This document shows positions 1 through 9,064 of a DNA stretch of 64,000 bases, one piece after another. Each line of letters begins with the position of its first letter. Position 1 is the first letter of the stretch. The notes below the pieces were generated by a model. It saw only the letters and a program-made list of their open reading frames with translations. It made no database searches and was not told the DNA's origin. The DNA comes from Basfia succiniciproducens (lineage in GTDB: Bacteria; Pseudomonadota; Gammaproteobacteria; Enterobacterales; Pasteurellaceae). The translations under genes and the position numbers were made by a program. The stretch is taken from positions 725,405-789,404 of the forward strand of contig NZ_CP015031.1 of assembly GCF_011455875.1 (NCBI RefSeq), given 5' to 3'.

Positions 1-1107
1 ACTTTTCTCTTGGTGCGAAGCCTTATACCGATCTAATTTATCACGCATCCACTGAATATAGTGATACAAAATGACTTTGACGTATAATTCCGTGGATTGT
101 GCCCGTTCTACCGCACTATCCGCCTGTTTAAAAACGGCGTGATTGACAGGTTCGTTTTTAGTGAGATAAGAATCAACGGCGGATTGAGAAAAATACTTGC
201 TTAAAGGTTCGGGGATAGAAAAATCCGTTTCATCCTGTGCCCATTGGCGGATTTTTTCATACCTGCCGGGCAAATGATTCGCTTTGTAAGAAGCGCCTTT
301 AATTAATTTTTGCGTTTTCGCTTTTTCGATTAACCGCTGAATTTCATTTTCGGACTCTATCCATGCTGTTTTCAATTGATTGATTTCATTGATGTTTTTT
401 TCAATATATTGAGAGAGAAAGCGGTTAAACTCAAGCTGTAATAAGTGAGGTTCGTTGAGTTCGACGTTTAAATTTTCACTGGTGACGAATTTTCTGATTT
501 TTTGCAGCACATCCGTTGGTGATTTCAGATTCCGGTGAATAAAATTTGTGAGACTAAAGGATAAGTTGTAAAAATGTTCCCTCCATAATTCATTGCTGAA
601 ACGGGTTAATAATTCGGTTTCATCTTTTACTAACTGCAAATTAAAATGAATGCCCGAATTAAAGGCATATTGTACTAACATTCGGCGGCAAAAACCGTGA
701 ATGGTGTAAATTGCGGCGAGATCCATATTTTGCTCGGCAATTTTCAGTCGTTGAATGGCAACGGGTAATTCTAAGCTATCAACTAAATCCGCTAAAATCT
801 CATTTTCCGTCCCGTAAAAAACCTGCTTATTTTTATTTTCAGCATATTGCGTTAATTGTTTTTTTGCTAAATGAATGCGGTGACGAATTCGTTCCCGTAG
901 CTCTTGAGTTGCGGCTTCCGTAAAGGTGACCACTAAGATTTGTTCCACTTCTAAAGGCTTAAAAAAGCAGTTTTCACCGGCTTGCAGTAATAAACGCAAA
1001 TACAAGGAAGCCATGGTAAAGGTTTTCCCCGTACCTGCGGAAGCTTCAATTAACAGGGTTGAATTCAAGGGCGTTGAAATCGGATCAAGTGCGGTAAGTT
1101 TTTGCAT
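1..1107 (-). CDS. recB: RecB, exonuclease V beta subunit (5' part, runs off the left edge)
   Basis: The minus strand from an ATG at 1107 is open to the window edge, so only the N-terminal 369 codons are present. RecB is the 3'-5' helicase/nuclease subunit of RecBCD, which processes double-strand breaks for recombination. The translation begins MQKLTALDPIS and shows a UvrD-type Walker A at residues 22-29 (ASAGTGKT) and the family segments VEQILVVTFTEAAT, LRERIRHRI and IYTIHGFCRRML, all typical of RecB helicase domain 1A. Codons 4-6 of the gene contain a USS. The C-terminal nuclease domain lies outside the window. Identification is firm. Confidence 0.93.
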   Translation of the reverse strand, partial: MQKLTALDPISTPLNSTLLIEASAGTGKTFTMASLYLRLLLQAGENCFFKPLEVEQILVVTFTEAATQELRERIRHRIHLAKKQLTQYAENKNKQVFYGTENEILADLVDSLELPVAIQRLKIAEQNMDLAAIYTIHGFCRRMLVQYAFNSGIHFNLQLVKDETELLTRFSNELWREHFYNLSFSLTNFIHRNLKSPTDVLQKIRKFVTSENLNVELNEPHLLQLEFNRFLSQYIEKNINEINQLKTAWIESENEIQRLIEKAKTQKLIKGASYKANHLPGRYEKIRQWAQDETDFSIPEPLSKYFSQSAVDSYLTKNEPVNHAVFKQADSAVERAQSTELYVKVILYHYIQWMRDKLDRYKASHQEKS

Positions 1108-1407
1108 TTTTTCAAGTCATTAAAAATCGGAAAAATAAGCTCGTCCCTTCGGGTTGCGCCTAAAATAGCCAAATAGCCATATGCGTCGTTGTAAATTTTG
1201 TTAATAGGGTTTGTGCTATTCACAGTATTTTACGGCTGGCCGGCGGCTATTTTAGGCGACAACGCAACCGGTTATAAAAGATAAACCGACTCTAATATCA
1301 TTCTAATATTTTTATCAAGACATCCACAAGCCCTAAAGTGCGGTCTATTTTAGCGAAAAAAACGTGAGAAAAACAAAAGGTGAGCCGTTAAACTCACCTC
1401 AATATGG
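1108..1407. repeat. Gene-free gap with a long interrupted inverted repeat
   Basis: No gene is seen between recB and usg. The gap holds a large imperfect palindrome at about 1152-1269: the 14-base arm CGCCTAAAATAGCC (1157-1170) is perfectly complementary to 1245-1258, and outer arms GGTTG/CAACC (1152-1156 and 1265-1269) extend it past a short bulge. The loop is about 75 bases and contains further short repeats. A USS lies at about 1336-1344. The palindrome could be a structured transcript end or a small palindromic mobile element; I cannot tell which. Confidence 0.5.
1366..1399 (-). terminator. Rho-independent terminator of usg
   Basis: Read on the minus strand, just after the usg stop, AGGTGAG pairs with CTCACCT (1378-1384 and 1393-1399) around an 8-base loop and is followed by TTTGTTTTT. 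This is a textbook intrinsic terminator. Confidence 0.8.
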
Positions 1408-2379
1408 TTAATAACCTTGCCGGTAAATGGATTCCAGTAATTTAACGGCTAAAAACGCCTGGGAAAAACGCTGATTATCCGCAACCAGCCAGTATTGAAT
1501 ACCGCCTTCAACGGATTCTAACGCGCTGATTTGTAAATGTACTTCATCTTCGTGATTTTCCGCTTCACCGTTTAGTACCGGCGTCATCACTTTATCCTGA
1601 TGATAACGAATAAAATCATTCGTACTCCATTCGGCTAAGATCGAGTCTTGTTCCGGTTCAAATTCAGCTTTTACCGTAACCATTTGGGCGAGCCCGTAAA
1701 ATACAGGTACATGGATTTGGTGGAACACCACATTCTCTAATTGCGGAAAGACGCGCTGTAATTGAGCGTTTAAATTCAACGATTTGGCAGGAAATACGTC
1801 GAATGCAAAACGCATTTCTTCTTCATCCGGCGGAATGCCGTTTAATAATTTAGCCGTTTGTCCTACTAATTTATGTACGCCGTCGGCATCATAATAAGAT
1901 GCGGGCAATAACGAGCTGACCACGATTTGCGCATTGGATGCGTTATTCAATAAGGAACGAACGGACAAAGCAAACTGAGTAACCTGAGCATCGGGTAAGG
2001 ATACAATATTACGTTGGCGTAAATCTCTTAATTGCTCTTCGTTCACACCGGGGATGACCACCGGTACATCCGCCAATGCCGAACAAACGCCGTTCATTTC
2101 AATAGTCAGGCAACCGGCTTCCGATGCTTTTGCCAATAACGGAATATGCGCTAAATCACCCGCAAAGAACAAGTAGTTAAAATCGGACCATTCCACTTCA
2201 TCAACGGGTAATTGAGCTACGGCTTTACCGTTAAAACGAATTCCCTGTTCTTCTGAAAAAGGATAAATTTCTACAATCGAAAGTTTTTCCACTTCCAATA
2301 AACTTTCTTCTAAATAGCTTGCAATTTTTTCACATAAATCGAAATTTGCCGCTATTGCAATATTTAAGCTTGTACTCAT
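1408..2379 (-). CDS. usg: USG-1-like protein, aspartate-semialdehyde dehydrogenase family
   Basis: A 323-residue protein of the semialdehyde-dehydrogenase fold, matching the USG-1 family (Asd paralogues of unknown function found beside amino-acid and tRNA-modification genes). It has the N-terminal nucleotide-binding-like segment (MSTSLNIAIAANFDLCEKI) and the C-terminal dimerisation half with HQIHVPVFYGLAQMV. The classic Asd catalytic Cys motif is not apparent (the region reads EMNGVCSALADVPVVIPGVN), consistent with USG-1 proteins lacking clear dehydrogenase activity. The start at 2379 is chosen because GGAGAG sits just upstream; the frame is open 34 codons further, but that stretch looks non-coding. 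It follows tyrA by 138 bases on the same strand. Confidence 0.85.
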   Translation of the reverse strand: MSTSLNIAIAANFDLCEKIASYLEESLLEVEKLSIVEIYPFSEEQGIRFNGKAVAQLPVDEVEWSDFNYLFFAGDLAHIPLLAKASEAGCLTIEMNGVCSALADVPVVIPGVNEEQLRDLRQRNIVSLPDAQVTQFALSVRSLLNNASNAQIVVSSLLPASYYDADGVHKLVGQTAKLLNGIPPDEEEMRFAFDVFPAKSLNLNAQLQRVFPQLENVVFHQIHVPVFYGLAQMVTVKAEFEPEQDSILAEWSTNDFIRYHQDKVMTPVLNGEAENHEDEVHLQISALESVEGGIQYWLVADNQRFSQAFLAVKLLESIYRQGY

Positions 2380-2517
2380 TATTCTCTCCGCTATAAAAAG
2401 GCGTTCTATTCTACAGATTTTTAGCTGTAAAAGAAAATATGGCGGTAGAAAATCGTGAAAAAGTAAAAATAAAATTGCCAAAAACTCAACCGCACTTTTA
2501 TTGAAAAACGATAAAAA

Positions 2518-3648
2518 TCAGAGACTATTATGACGATAATCGTTAGCTTGTTGCAGCAGTTGACGGCTTTCTTTCATAAATTGTTCCGAATAATCGCCGA
2601 ACCATTCTCTCACTTTGTTAAAGGTTTTAATAAAGCCTTCTCTATCACCGTTTTCAAAGAATTTTAAGCTGTCTTCATAGCTTTGTTTTAAACTTTCGAT
2701 TACTTCCAGGTTTTCCGGCTTATCCATAATAATATCGGCATATAAACTACCGTCTTGCGCAAATAAACGCCCGATCATCGCAAGTTCCAGACGATAAATC
2801 GGTGAAGATAAGGCTAATAAATTAGCTAATTTCACCGGTTGTCTTGAAAGATGTAAACCGTTGGCAAAGGTGGCAAAATGACGTAATGCTTGAATATAGG
2901 TCATGCTGTGATCATGCTCGGCGGCATCCGCCTGATAAATTCGCGCGCCCCACATTTGAATTTGTTCCAACAGCCATTGATAACGCTCCGGATAACGCCC
3001 GTCGCAACGTACAACCACCTGTTTTGCCATGCTCGCGATATCGGGCCCAAACATCGGATGCAAGCCTACGACCGCGCCTTGATGAATTTCCAGCATTTTT
3101 TCCAACGGGCGGCGTTTTACGGAGGTTAGATCCGTTAATAACATATCTTCCGTTAAATAAGGTTTTAAGCGTTCAATGGTTTCCAAGGTTTTTACGATAG
3201 GCACACAAACGATTACCGCATTTGCACCGGCCAAAATAGCCTTTGCGTTGTCCCAATCTTTGCTTCCCAACGCTTCCACAAAGTAGCCTGAAGCCGTCAG
3301 AAAACGCCCGAATAAGCCGCCTAATTTGCCTTTACCGCCTACAATAACAATTTTTTTAATCGCCGGATTAACGGTTTTAAAACCGTGTTCATGTTCGTTA
3401 GCGTAAGACTCCCGCATAACACGACGTAACACATCTTCAATTAAATCCGCAGGTATGCCCATTTTTTCCGCTTCTGAACGCCGAGCCGCCAGCATATCCG
3501 CTTCGCGTTCCGGTACATAAATCGGCAAACCTTGTTGATGTTTAATTTCTCCGACCTTTTTGACTAACGCTAAACGTTTGGCAAAAACTTCTAACAACTC
3601 TCGATCCAATTGATCGATTTCGGCTCTGATTTCTTTGAGTGCTTCCAC
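2518..3648 (-). CDS. tyrA: Chorismate mutase / prephenate dehydrogenase (T-protein)
   Basis: Bifunctional enzyme of tyrosine synthesis converting chorismate to prephenate and then to 4-hydroxyphenylpyruvate with NAD+. At 376 residues it has the usual T-protein length. Residues 1-90 form the AroQ chorismate mutase helices (IRAEIDQLDRELLEVFAKR, LPIYVPEREADML); residues about 98-376 form the dehydrogenase with a nucleotide loop GGKGKLGG (104-111) and the substrate motif VGLHPMFGPD. The start is a GTG at 3648 with AAAGGA upstream. It lies downstream of the DAHP synthase gene in the arrangement of enterobacterial aroF-tyrA, but a terminator hairpin separates the two, so tyrA may rely on readthrough or its own promoter. 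Confidence 0.96.
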   Translation of the reverse strand: MEALKEIRAEIDQLDRELLEVFAKRLALVKKVGEIKHQQGLPIYVPEREADMLAARRSEAEKMGIPADLIEDVLRRVMRESYANEHEHGFKTVNPAIKKIVIVGGKGKLGGLFGRFLTASGYFVEALGSKDWDNAKAILAGANAVIVCVPIVKTLETIERLKPYLTEDMLLTDLTSVKRRPLEKMLEIHQGAVVGLHPMFGPDIASMAKQVVVRCDGRYPERYQWLLEQIQMWGARIYQADAAEHDHSMTYIQALRHFATFANGLHLSRQPVKLANLLALSSPIYRLELAMIGRLFAQDGSLYADIIMDKPENLEVIESLKQSYEDSLKFFENGDREGFIKTFNKVREWFGDYSEQFMKESRQLLQQANDYRHNSL

Positions 3649-3711
3649 GGAAATATCCTTTAATGTCGGCGGTAATTAAGCAAAATTTTCAAAAAATTAA
3701 CCGCACTTTTT

Positions 3712-3742
3712 ATAAAAAGAAATCCCGGGCTTAACGCCCAGG
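3712..3742 (-). terminator. Terminator between aroF and tyrA
   Basis: On the minus strand CCTGGGC pairs with GCCCGGG (3736-3742 and 3724-3730) and is followed by ATTTCTTTTT. It lies right after the aroF stop, so it should cut or attenuate transcription into tyrA. Confidence 0.7.
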
Positions 3743-3772
3743 CTGTAGCAATATTATAGAGGAATTTAAGCA

Positions 3773-4828
3773 TTACTCCGCTCTATTTTTCAATGCGGCG
3801 GCAATTTTACGTAATAAATTATCCGTTGTTTCCCAATCAATACAGGCATCGGTAATGGAAACACCGTATTTCATCTCGGAAACCTTTTGTTCCGAGCTTT
3901 GGTTACCCGCATTGATGTTGCTTTCAATCATTAAACCGATAATGGATTTATTCCCCGCCACAATTTGATTTACCGCATCTTTCGCAACTGAAGGCTGGCG
4001 TTTATAATCTTTATTTGAATTACCGTGGCTGCAATCGATCATAATCGCCGTTTCCAGACCTGCTTTGGCTAATTCTTCTTCGCATTGGTTGACAAATTCC
4101 TGTTGGTAATTCGGTTTTTTGCCGCCGCGCAGGATAACATGACCGTCAGGATTGCCCTCCGTATGTAATAAATTGACCTGTCCTTGCTGGTTAATACCGA
4201 TAAAACTGTGCCCCATTGAGGCGGCTTTCATGGCATTAATGGCGGTAGCCAGACTACCGTCGGTGCCGTTTTTAAAGCCGACTGCCATAGATAATCCGGA
4301 AGCCAGTTCACGGTGAGTTTGCGATTCGGTAGTACGCGCGCCGATAGCCGACCAACTGAATAAATCGGCGAGATATTGCGGCGTCATCGGATCCAACGCT
4401 TCCGTTGCCAACGGCAAGCCCATTTCAGCTAAATCCAGCAATAATTTACGACCGATATGCAGCCCTTCTTCCACATTAAATGTGCCGTCGATACGCGGGT
4501 CATTAATGAGCCCTTTCCAGCCTACCGTGGTACGCGGTTTTTCAAAATAAACCCGCATAACGATATAGAGCTGATCCTTTAATTCATCTGAAAGCGCTTT
4601 CAGACGTTTGGCATAATCGATTGCCGCTTTGGTGTCATGTACGGAACAAGGCCCAATGACCACCAGTAAGCGATTGTCTTTTTTGTGTACTATATCGGCA
4701 ATTTCACGGCGATGTGTTTCAATTTGTGTACGCAGTGCGATTGGGAGCGGGAGCTTTTGTTTTAATTCGGCAGGTGTAATTAATACTTTTTCATCAATGA
4801 TATGAACATTATGGATACTATCTTTCAT
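3773..4828 (-). CDS. aroF: 3-deoxy-7-phosphoheptulonate (DAHP) synthase, AroF-like
   Basis: Class I DAHP synthase, 351 residues, catalysing the first shikimate-pathway step (PEP + erythrose 4-phosphate). Family motifs are clear: LLVVIGPCSVHD (metal-binding Cys region), RVYFEKPRTTVGWKGLINDP, GARTTESQTHRE, VGFKNGTDGS, HVILRGGKKPNY and MIDCSHGNSNKD. The opening NVHIIDEKVLITPAELK resembles the tyrosine-sensitive isoenzyme AroF more than AroG or AroH, and tyrA follows on the same strand, so tyrosine feedback control is inferred, not shown. AGGAAAGCAAA precedes the ATG. The upstream region carries two palindromes fitting TyrR boxes. Confidence 0.93.
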   Translation of the reverse strand: MKDSIHNVHIIDEKVLITPAELKQKLPLPIALRTQIETHRREIADIVHKKDNRLLVVIGPCSVHDTKAAIDYAKRLKALSDELKDQLYIVMRVYFEKPRTTVGWKGLINDPRIDGTFNVEEGLHIGRKLLLDLAEMGLPLATEALDPMTPQYLADLFSWSAIGARTTESQTHRELASGLSMAVGFKNGTDGSLATAINAMKAASMGHSFIGINQQGQVNLLHTEGNPDGHVILRGGKKPNYQQEFVNQCEEELAKAGLETAIMIDCSHGNSNKDYKRQPSVAKDAVNQIVAGNKSIIGLMIESNINAGNQSSEQKVSEMKYGVSITDACIDWETTDNLLRKIAAALKNRAE

Positions 4829-4856
4829 TTTGCTTTCCTGATTGGTAATTAAATTA

Positions 4857-4874
4857 TGTAAATTTATATGTACA
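4857..4874 (-). promoter_or_regulatory. Candidate TyrR box 1 upstream of aroF
   Basis: The 18-mer TGTAAATTTATATGTACA fits the TyrR consensus TGTAAA-N6-TTTACA with one mismatch per 12 conserved positions. It begins 28 bases before the aroF start codon, so it could lie in the leader or promoter. Confidence 0.55.
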
Positions 4875-4879
4875 TTAAG

Positions 4880-4897
4880 TGTAATAAATACATTACA
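4880..4897 (-). promoter_or_regulatory. Candidate TyrR box 2 upstream of aroF
   Basis: TGTAATAAATACATTACA is a palindrome with perfect TGTAAT/ATTACA arms and a 6-base spacer, differing from the TyrR consensus by one symmetric position. Its centre is 23 bases from that of box 1, the close tandem spacing typical of TyrR-repressed promoters. Confidence 0.55.
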
Positions 4898-5048
4898 TTA
4901 TAAAAAATAATAATTCAACCATAAGATGTAAATTTTAATATTTTTCCGTTAAAAACTGTGATAAATCATATTTTTACTAAATGCCGCTTTTGTTTTACAC
5001 ATTTTAGGTTAGTATGAAAACTCTATAAATAAACCAAAGGTGGTAATT

Positions 5049-6119
5049 ATGACACATAAAATTGCGGTAATTCCCGGCGACGGGATCGGTATTGAAGTAA
5101 TCAATGAAGGAGTTAAAGTTTTAAATTGCGTTTCTCAATTAGATCCTAAAATTCAATTTGAATTTACCCATTTCCCTTGGGGTTGTGAATTTTACAGCAA
5201 AACAGGGAAGATGATGGATGACGACGGAATCGAACGGTTAAGTAAGTTTGACGGCATTTTTCTTGGCGCGGTAGGTTACCCCGGCGTACCCGACCATATA
5301 TCGTTGTGGGGATTATTACTGCGCATTCGTAAAAGCTTTGATCAATATGTGAATGTGCGACCGGTGAAATTACTAAAAGGTGCGCCTTGTCCGTTGAAAG
5401 AAAAATCGCCCAAAGATATTAATATGATTTTTATTCGGGAAAACAGCGAGGGCGAATACGCGGGATCAGGCAGCTGGCTTTATAGAGACAAACCTAATGA
5501 GGTAGTAATTCAGGACGGCGTATTTTCCCGTGTTGGTTGCGAGCGCATCATTCGCTATGCTTTCGAACTTGCCCGAACGGAGAAAAAATCTTTAACCAGT
5601 ATCAGCAAAGGCAATGCGCTTAATTATTCCATGGTTTTTTGGGATCAGATTTTCCAACAACTTAGCCAAGAATATCCGGATGTTGAAACCCACAGCTATT
5701 TGGTGGATGCCGCGGCAATGCTGATGATAACCAAACCAGAGCGTTTTGAAATTGTAGTTACCAGCAATTTATTCGGTGACATTTTAACCGACTTGGGAGC
5801 GGCAATTGCCGGCGGTATGGGGCTTGCCGCCGGGGCGAATTTGAACCCGGAAGGAAATTTTCCTTCTATGTTTGAACCTATTCACGGCTCCGCACCGGAT
5901 ATAGCCGGTAAACAACTTGCCAACCCGTTGGCGACAGTTTGGTCTGCCAGTCAATTATTAGAATTTTTCGGTTATAAAGAATGGGCGGCACGTTTAATCG
6001 ACGCTATTGAATATTTGCTGGTTGAGCAAAAAACCTTAACGCCGGATTTAGGCGGTACGGCAAAAACCGCCGATGTGGGCGATGCGGTAGTTGCGTATCT
6101 GCAAAAACATTTCGCTTAG
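5049..6119 (+). CDS. D-malate / tartrate dehydrogenase (decarboxylating), IDH-IMDH family
   Basis: A 356-residue NAD-dependent beta-decarboxylating dehydrogenase. It opens with the family signature KIAVIPGDGIGIEVI and contains ENSEGEYAGSG, the metal-site stretch SNLFGDILTDLGAAIAGGMGLAAGANLNP and FEPIHGSAPDIAGKQLANP. The LWGLLLRIRKSFDQYVNVRPV segment is typical of the TtuC/DmlA branch (tartrate dehydrogenase, D-malate dehydrogenase) and distinguishes it from LeuB and Icd. The likely substrate is D-malate or tartrate, giving pyruvate or a related keto acid. The ATG at 5049 follows AAAGGTGG; the open frame starts slightly earlier at a GTG. It is divergent from aroF, with no dmlR-like regulator beside it. 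Confidence 0.85.
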   Translation: MTHKIAVIPGDGIGIEVINEGVKVLNCVSQLDPKIQFEFTHFPWGCEFYSKTGKMMDDDGIERLSKFDGIFLGAVGYPGVPDHISLWGLLLRIRKSFDQYVNVRPVKLLKGAPCPLKEKSPKDINMIFIRENSEGEYAGSGSWLYRDKPNEVVIQDGVFSRVGCERIIRYAFELARTEKKSLTSISKGNALNYSMVFWDQIFQQLSQEYPDVETHSYLVDAAAMLMITKPERFEIVVTSNLFGDILTDLGAAIAGGMGLAAGANLNPEGNFPSMFEPIHGSAPDIAGKQLANPLATVWSASQLLEFFGYKEWAARLIDAIEYLLVEQKTLTPDLGGTAKTADVGDAVVAYLQKHFA

Positions 6120-6135
6120 ACAAAAGACATCGCAA

Positions 6136-6175
6136 AAAAGTGCGGTGAAATTTCAGGAATTTTCACCGCACTTTT
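6136..6175. terminator. Bidirectional USS-hairpin terminator
   Basis: Two oppositely oriented USS copies make a 15-bp perfect stem (AAAAGTGCGGTGAAA, 6136-6150, with 6161-6175) around a 10-base loop. It lies between the convergent dehydrogenase and sppA genes, and A/T runs on both sides allow it to work in both directions. Confidence 0.8.
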
Positions 6176-6190
6176 ATCAGACTCAGAAAA

Positions 6191-8083
6191 TTATTTCACT
6201 TCACTGCAATTTAAACAATATAAATATTGCCCTTTCGGATCATTAAACTGTGTCAGAATGCCTAATTGTTTTTGTAGTTGTTTCACCTCTTTTGGCAAAC
6301 CCATTGTTTTCAGCACCGCATTTTGGATGACATTTTGGCTGCTTTGTGTAATATTTTTCATCAAACCGCCTAATAATCCGGTATTTTCATCGGTAATCCA
6401 TTCAACGCTAAAGGTATCGGTTTTTTCACTCTCAGCTAATTTGCCGTTTGCCAATTCCTGCGCTTTTCTGACCGCCGTATCAAAATCACCCAATTCGTCA
6501 ACCAATTTCATTTTATAGGCATCTTCACCTAACCATACACGACCTTGCGCCACGTTATCCACTTGCTGTTTGGTCAGACTGCGCCCCTTGCTCACTACCG
6601 ATAAAAACCGCTCATAACCATGTTCGATTTGCAGTTGAAGGGAATCTTTTAATTCCGCTGTTAACGGGCTAAATCCGGAAGGCGACACTAACGCCGAAGT
6701 GGTAACGCCGTCCGCCGAAATCCCCGCTTTTTTAATGGTATTTTCTAAAGTCGGTAATACGGCAAAAATACCGATAGAACCCGTTAAGGTGTTTTTATCC
6801 GCTACAATATAATCCGCCGTACTGGAAATCCAATAACCGCCCGATGCCGCCATAGCCCCCATAGACACCACAACCGGCTTACCTGCAGTTTGCAAATTTT
6901 CCGCTTCCTGACGAATCACTTCCGAGGCAAAAGCACTACCGCCCGGGCTGTTCACCCGCAACACGACGGCTTTTACATTTTTGTCCTTATAGGCTTCACG
7001 TAATAATTGTGCGATTGAATCACCGCCCACACCTTGTTCATTGGTCTCACCGTCAACAATGGTTCCTTCTATATTTATTACGGCAATTTTATTTTTTGCC
7101 TGTACAAAATCCGAACTATCACCTTTCAAGCGATCCGGTAAAGCGGCAAGATAAGTATCAAAATCTACCATTTTAGGCTCATTTTGTTCATTTTCACCAA
7201 AAAGTGCGGTCAGATTTTGCGATAATTTTAATCGGCTTGCCACTTGAGTCACAAATTTATGTTTTTGCGCATAAGCGGTGATGTCCCCGTTTAAGGCTTT
7301 TAACTCATCCACATAAACGCCTGCCTCCGGCAATACACTGTTTTTGGCAATATTTCTGTTTTCGGCAATACGTTCCTGATAATTCGACCACATGGTTCCT
7401 AACCATTGCTCTGTATTAGCTTTTGCTTCCGGTGACATATCGTCGCGCAGTAAAGGTTCCACCGCCGATTTATATGTGCCGACACGAAAAACATGAGGAG
7501 TTATCTCTAATTTTTCCAACATAGATTTAAAATAAAGATTTTGTGCCGATAAACCTTCAATTCCTACTTCACCGATAGGATTAAGATAAATTTCATCGGC
7601 ATAACTGGCCAGAAAATATTGCGATTGGCTGTAATTGTCTGCATAGGCAATGACTTTTTTACCTGATTTCTGAAAATCCCGGATCGCCTTACCCACATAG
7701 TCTAAAGCGGGCAAATCGCCGCCGTCTAAATAATTTAAATCCAGAACCAAGCCTTTAATACGTTCGTCATTGGCGGCATTTTCGATAGCGTAAACCACAT
7801 CAAAGGTAGAATACTGGCTTGCCACCTGTTCATCATTGAGTTTTTTTAATGCGTTACGCCAATTTAAACCGTCTTCACGTTCATCGGCGAGATAACCGTT
7901 TAAATTAACTAATAATGCGCCCTGATCACCGGTTAAATTAGGTTTCTCTTTAACCATTGTCGTTAAACTGACAATTGCTGCTAATAAAAGAACAAAAAAG
8001 AGAAAAACGATATTCATGACGACATCACGAATAAAGTTAAGCCCTTTCCAGCAACACTTTAAAAATTTCACTATCATTTGCAT
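6191..8083 (-). CDS. sppA: Protease IV, signal peptide peptidase SppA (long form)
   Basis: A 630-residue membrane-bound serine protease that degrades cleaved signal peptides. There is one N-terminal transmembrane segment (about residues 20-42, MNIVFLFFVLLLAAIVSL). The two tandem S49 domains of the long (67 kDa) form are present. The catalytic dyad is visible: Lys205 in FRVGTYKSAVEP (first half) and Ser414 in MGAMAASGGYW (second half), at spacing like the E. coli enzyme (K209/S409). The C-terminal tail contains LYCLNC, a CxxC not usual for the family. It is divergent from the ydjA-type gene, as in E. coli. Confidence 0.95.
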   Translation of the reverse strand: MQMIVKFLKCCWKGLNFIRDVVMNIVFLFFVLLLAAIVSLTTMVKEKPNLTGDQGALLVNLNGYLADEREDGLNWRNALKKLNDEQVASQYSTFDVVYAIENAANDERIKGLVLDLNYLDGGDLPALDYVGKAIRDFQKSGKKVIAYADNYSQSQYFLASYADEIYLNPIGEVGIEGLSAQNLYFKSMLEKLEITPHVFRVGTYKSAVEPLLRDDMSPEAKANTEQWLGTMWSNYQERIAENRNIAKNSVLPEAGVYVDELKALNGDITAYAQKHKFVTQVASRLKLSQNLTALFGENEQNEPKMVDFDTYLAALPDRLKGDSSDFVQAKNKIAVINIEGTIVDGETNEQGVGGDSIAQLLREAYKDKNVKAVVLRVNSPGGSAFASEVIRQEAENLQTAGKPVVVSMGAMAASGGYWISSTADYIVADKNTLTGSIGIFAVLPTLENTIKKAGISADGVTTSALVSPSGFSPLTAELKDSLQLQIEHGYERFLSVVSKGRSLTKQQVDNVAQGRVWLGEDAYKMKLVDELGDFDTAVRKAQELANGKLAESEKTDTFSVEWITDENTGLLGGLMKNITQSSQNVIQNAVLKTMGLPKEVKQLQKQLGILTQFNDPKGQYLYCLNCSEVK

Positions 8084-8200
8084 AACAGCCTTCTTCCGTT
8101 AAGAATTTCGATTCATAAAAAACATTGAAAGTGGTTAGTTTACCTTTCAATGCTTTTTCTATAAAGATTTAATTTAAATTCCTTGTCTTTCGTTTATTCA

Positions 8201-8232
8201 TTGACAAATTATTGTAAAATACCGTCTATATA
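8201..8232 (+). promoter_or_regulatory. Possible promoter of the ydjA-type gene
   Basis: A consensus -35 box TTGACA (8201-8206) is followed 18 to 20 bases on by TCTATA/TATATA (8225-8232), about 28 bases before the ATG. The spacing is a little long, so this is tentative. Confidence 0.4.
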
Positions 8233-8259
8233 AAATGTACGATAATGAAAGGATAAATT

Positions 8260-8814
8260 ATGGATGCGCTTACCCTGCTTACCACCCGTCGTTCGGAGAA
8301 AAAACTTTCGGCTCCCGTTCCGAATAACGAACAATTAGAACTTATTTTTCAAGCGGCAACTCATGTGCCGGATCATGGAAAATTACAGCCTTACCATTTT
8401 ATTGTGATTGAAAACGACGGACTAAAAAAATTAGAAACCTTATTAAAATCCGCCGTTACCGAACTAAAGCTGGATGAAAAACGCTTGCAAAAAGCAGAAA
8501 AAATCGCTTCTACCGCACCGATGATGATCGCAGTGGTGGCAAAAATCAATACGGATATTGCAAAAGTGCCGGCCTGGGAACAAATGTTAAGCGCAGGTTG
8601 TTCCGCTTATGCCATGCAGCTCGCCGCCAATGCACAAGGTTTTGATAACGTTTGGGTAACCGGCCCTTGGGTTGACGGTTCGGATTTACGTGAAGCGTTA
8701 GGTTGCGCGCCGAAAGATAAAGTTATCGGCTTTATTATTCTCGGTGCCTCACAGGAAAAAATAACCCGTGAACCAAAAACCGTGAAAACGGAAAATTTTG
8801 TTTCTTATTTATAG
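8260..8814 (+). CDS. ydjA: Nitroreductase family protein, YdjA-like
   Basis: A 184-residue FMN-dependent nitroreductase of the small YdjA group. Family marks are the N-terminal LLTTRRSEKKLSAPVPNNEQLELIF (phosphate-binding Arg-Arg-Ser), PDHGKLQPYHFIVI, the conserved VPAWEQMLSAGCSAYAMQLAANAQGF, and the C-terminal DKVIGFIILG. YdjA-type enzymes are minimal nitroreductases with weak activity; the physiological substrate is unknown. AAAGGATAAATT precedes the start. Position opposite sppA is conserved with E. coli. Confidence 0.9.
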   Translation: MDALTLLTTRRSEKKLSAPVPNNEQLELIFQAATHVPDHGKLQPYHFIVIENDGLKKLETLLKSAVTELKLDEKRLQKAEKIASTAPMMIAVVAKINTDIAKVPAWEQMLSAGCSAYAMQLAANAQGFDNVWVTGPWVDGSDLREALGCAPKDKVIGFIILGASQEKITREPKTVKTENFVSYL

Positions 8815-9064
8815 AAACAGTTTAAACCGTAACCGCGGCTTTCCGTCGTTACCGGATAAAATTTGCGCAAAATCGACCGCACTTTTGCCCGCCCCGTAAT
8901 CTAATCTAATGCCTGATTTTTCAGGATATTGATTAGTTTAAGGTATTAAAAGTGCGGTTGTTTTTTTAACATTTTTTACTCATTATTATTAATATAAATT
9001 GAACTATTTTGAGGAAAAACTTTCAATTATCAATAACAAGTAAAAAAATCAAGGAGAATTATTG

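Noticed and set aside
2844-3200. 118- and 79-codon plus-strand ORFs
   Set aside because: Antisense to the well-conserved tyrA; no ribosome sites.
4927-4944. Third TyrR-like sequence upstream of aroF
   Set aside because: Only the left half TGTAAA is present; the right half does not match.
4957-4975. CRP-like TGTGATAAATCATA before the malate/tartrate dehydrogenase gene
   Set aside because: The right half does not match CRP, and the spacing does not fit FNR.
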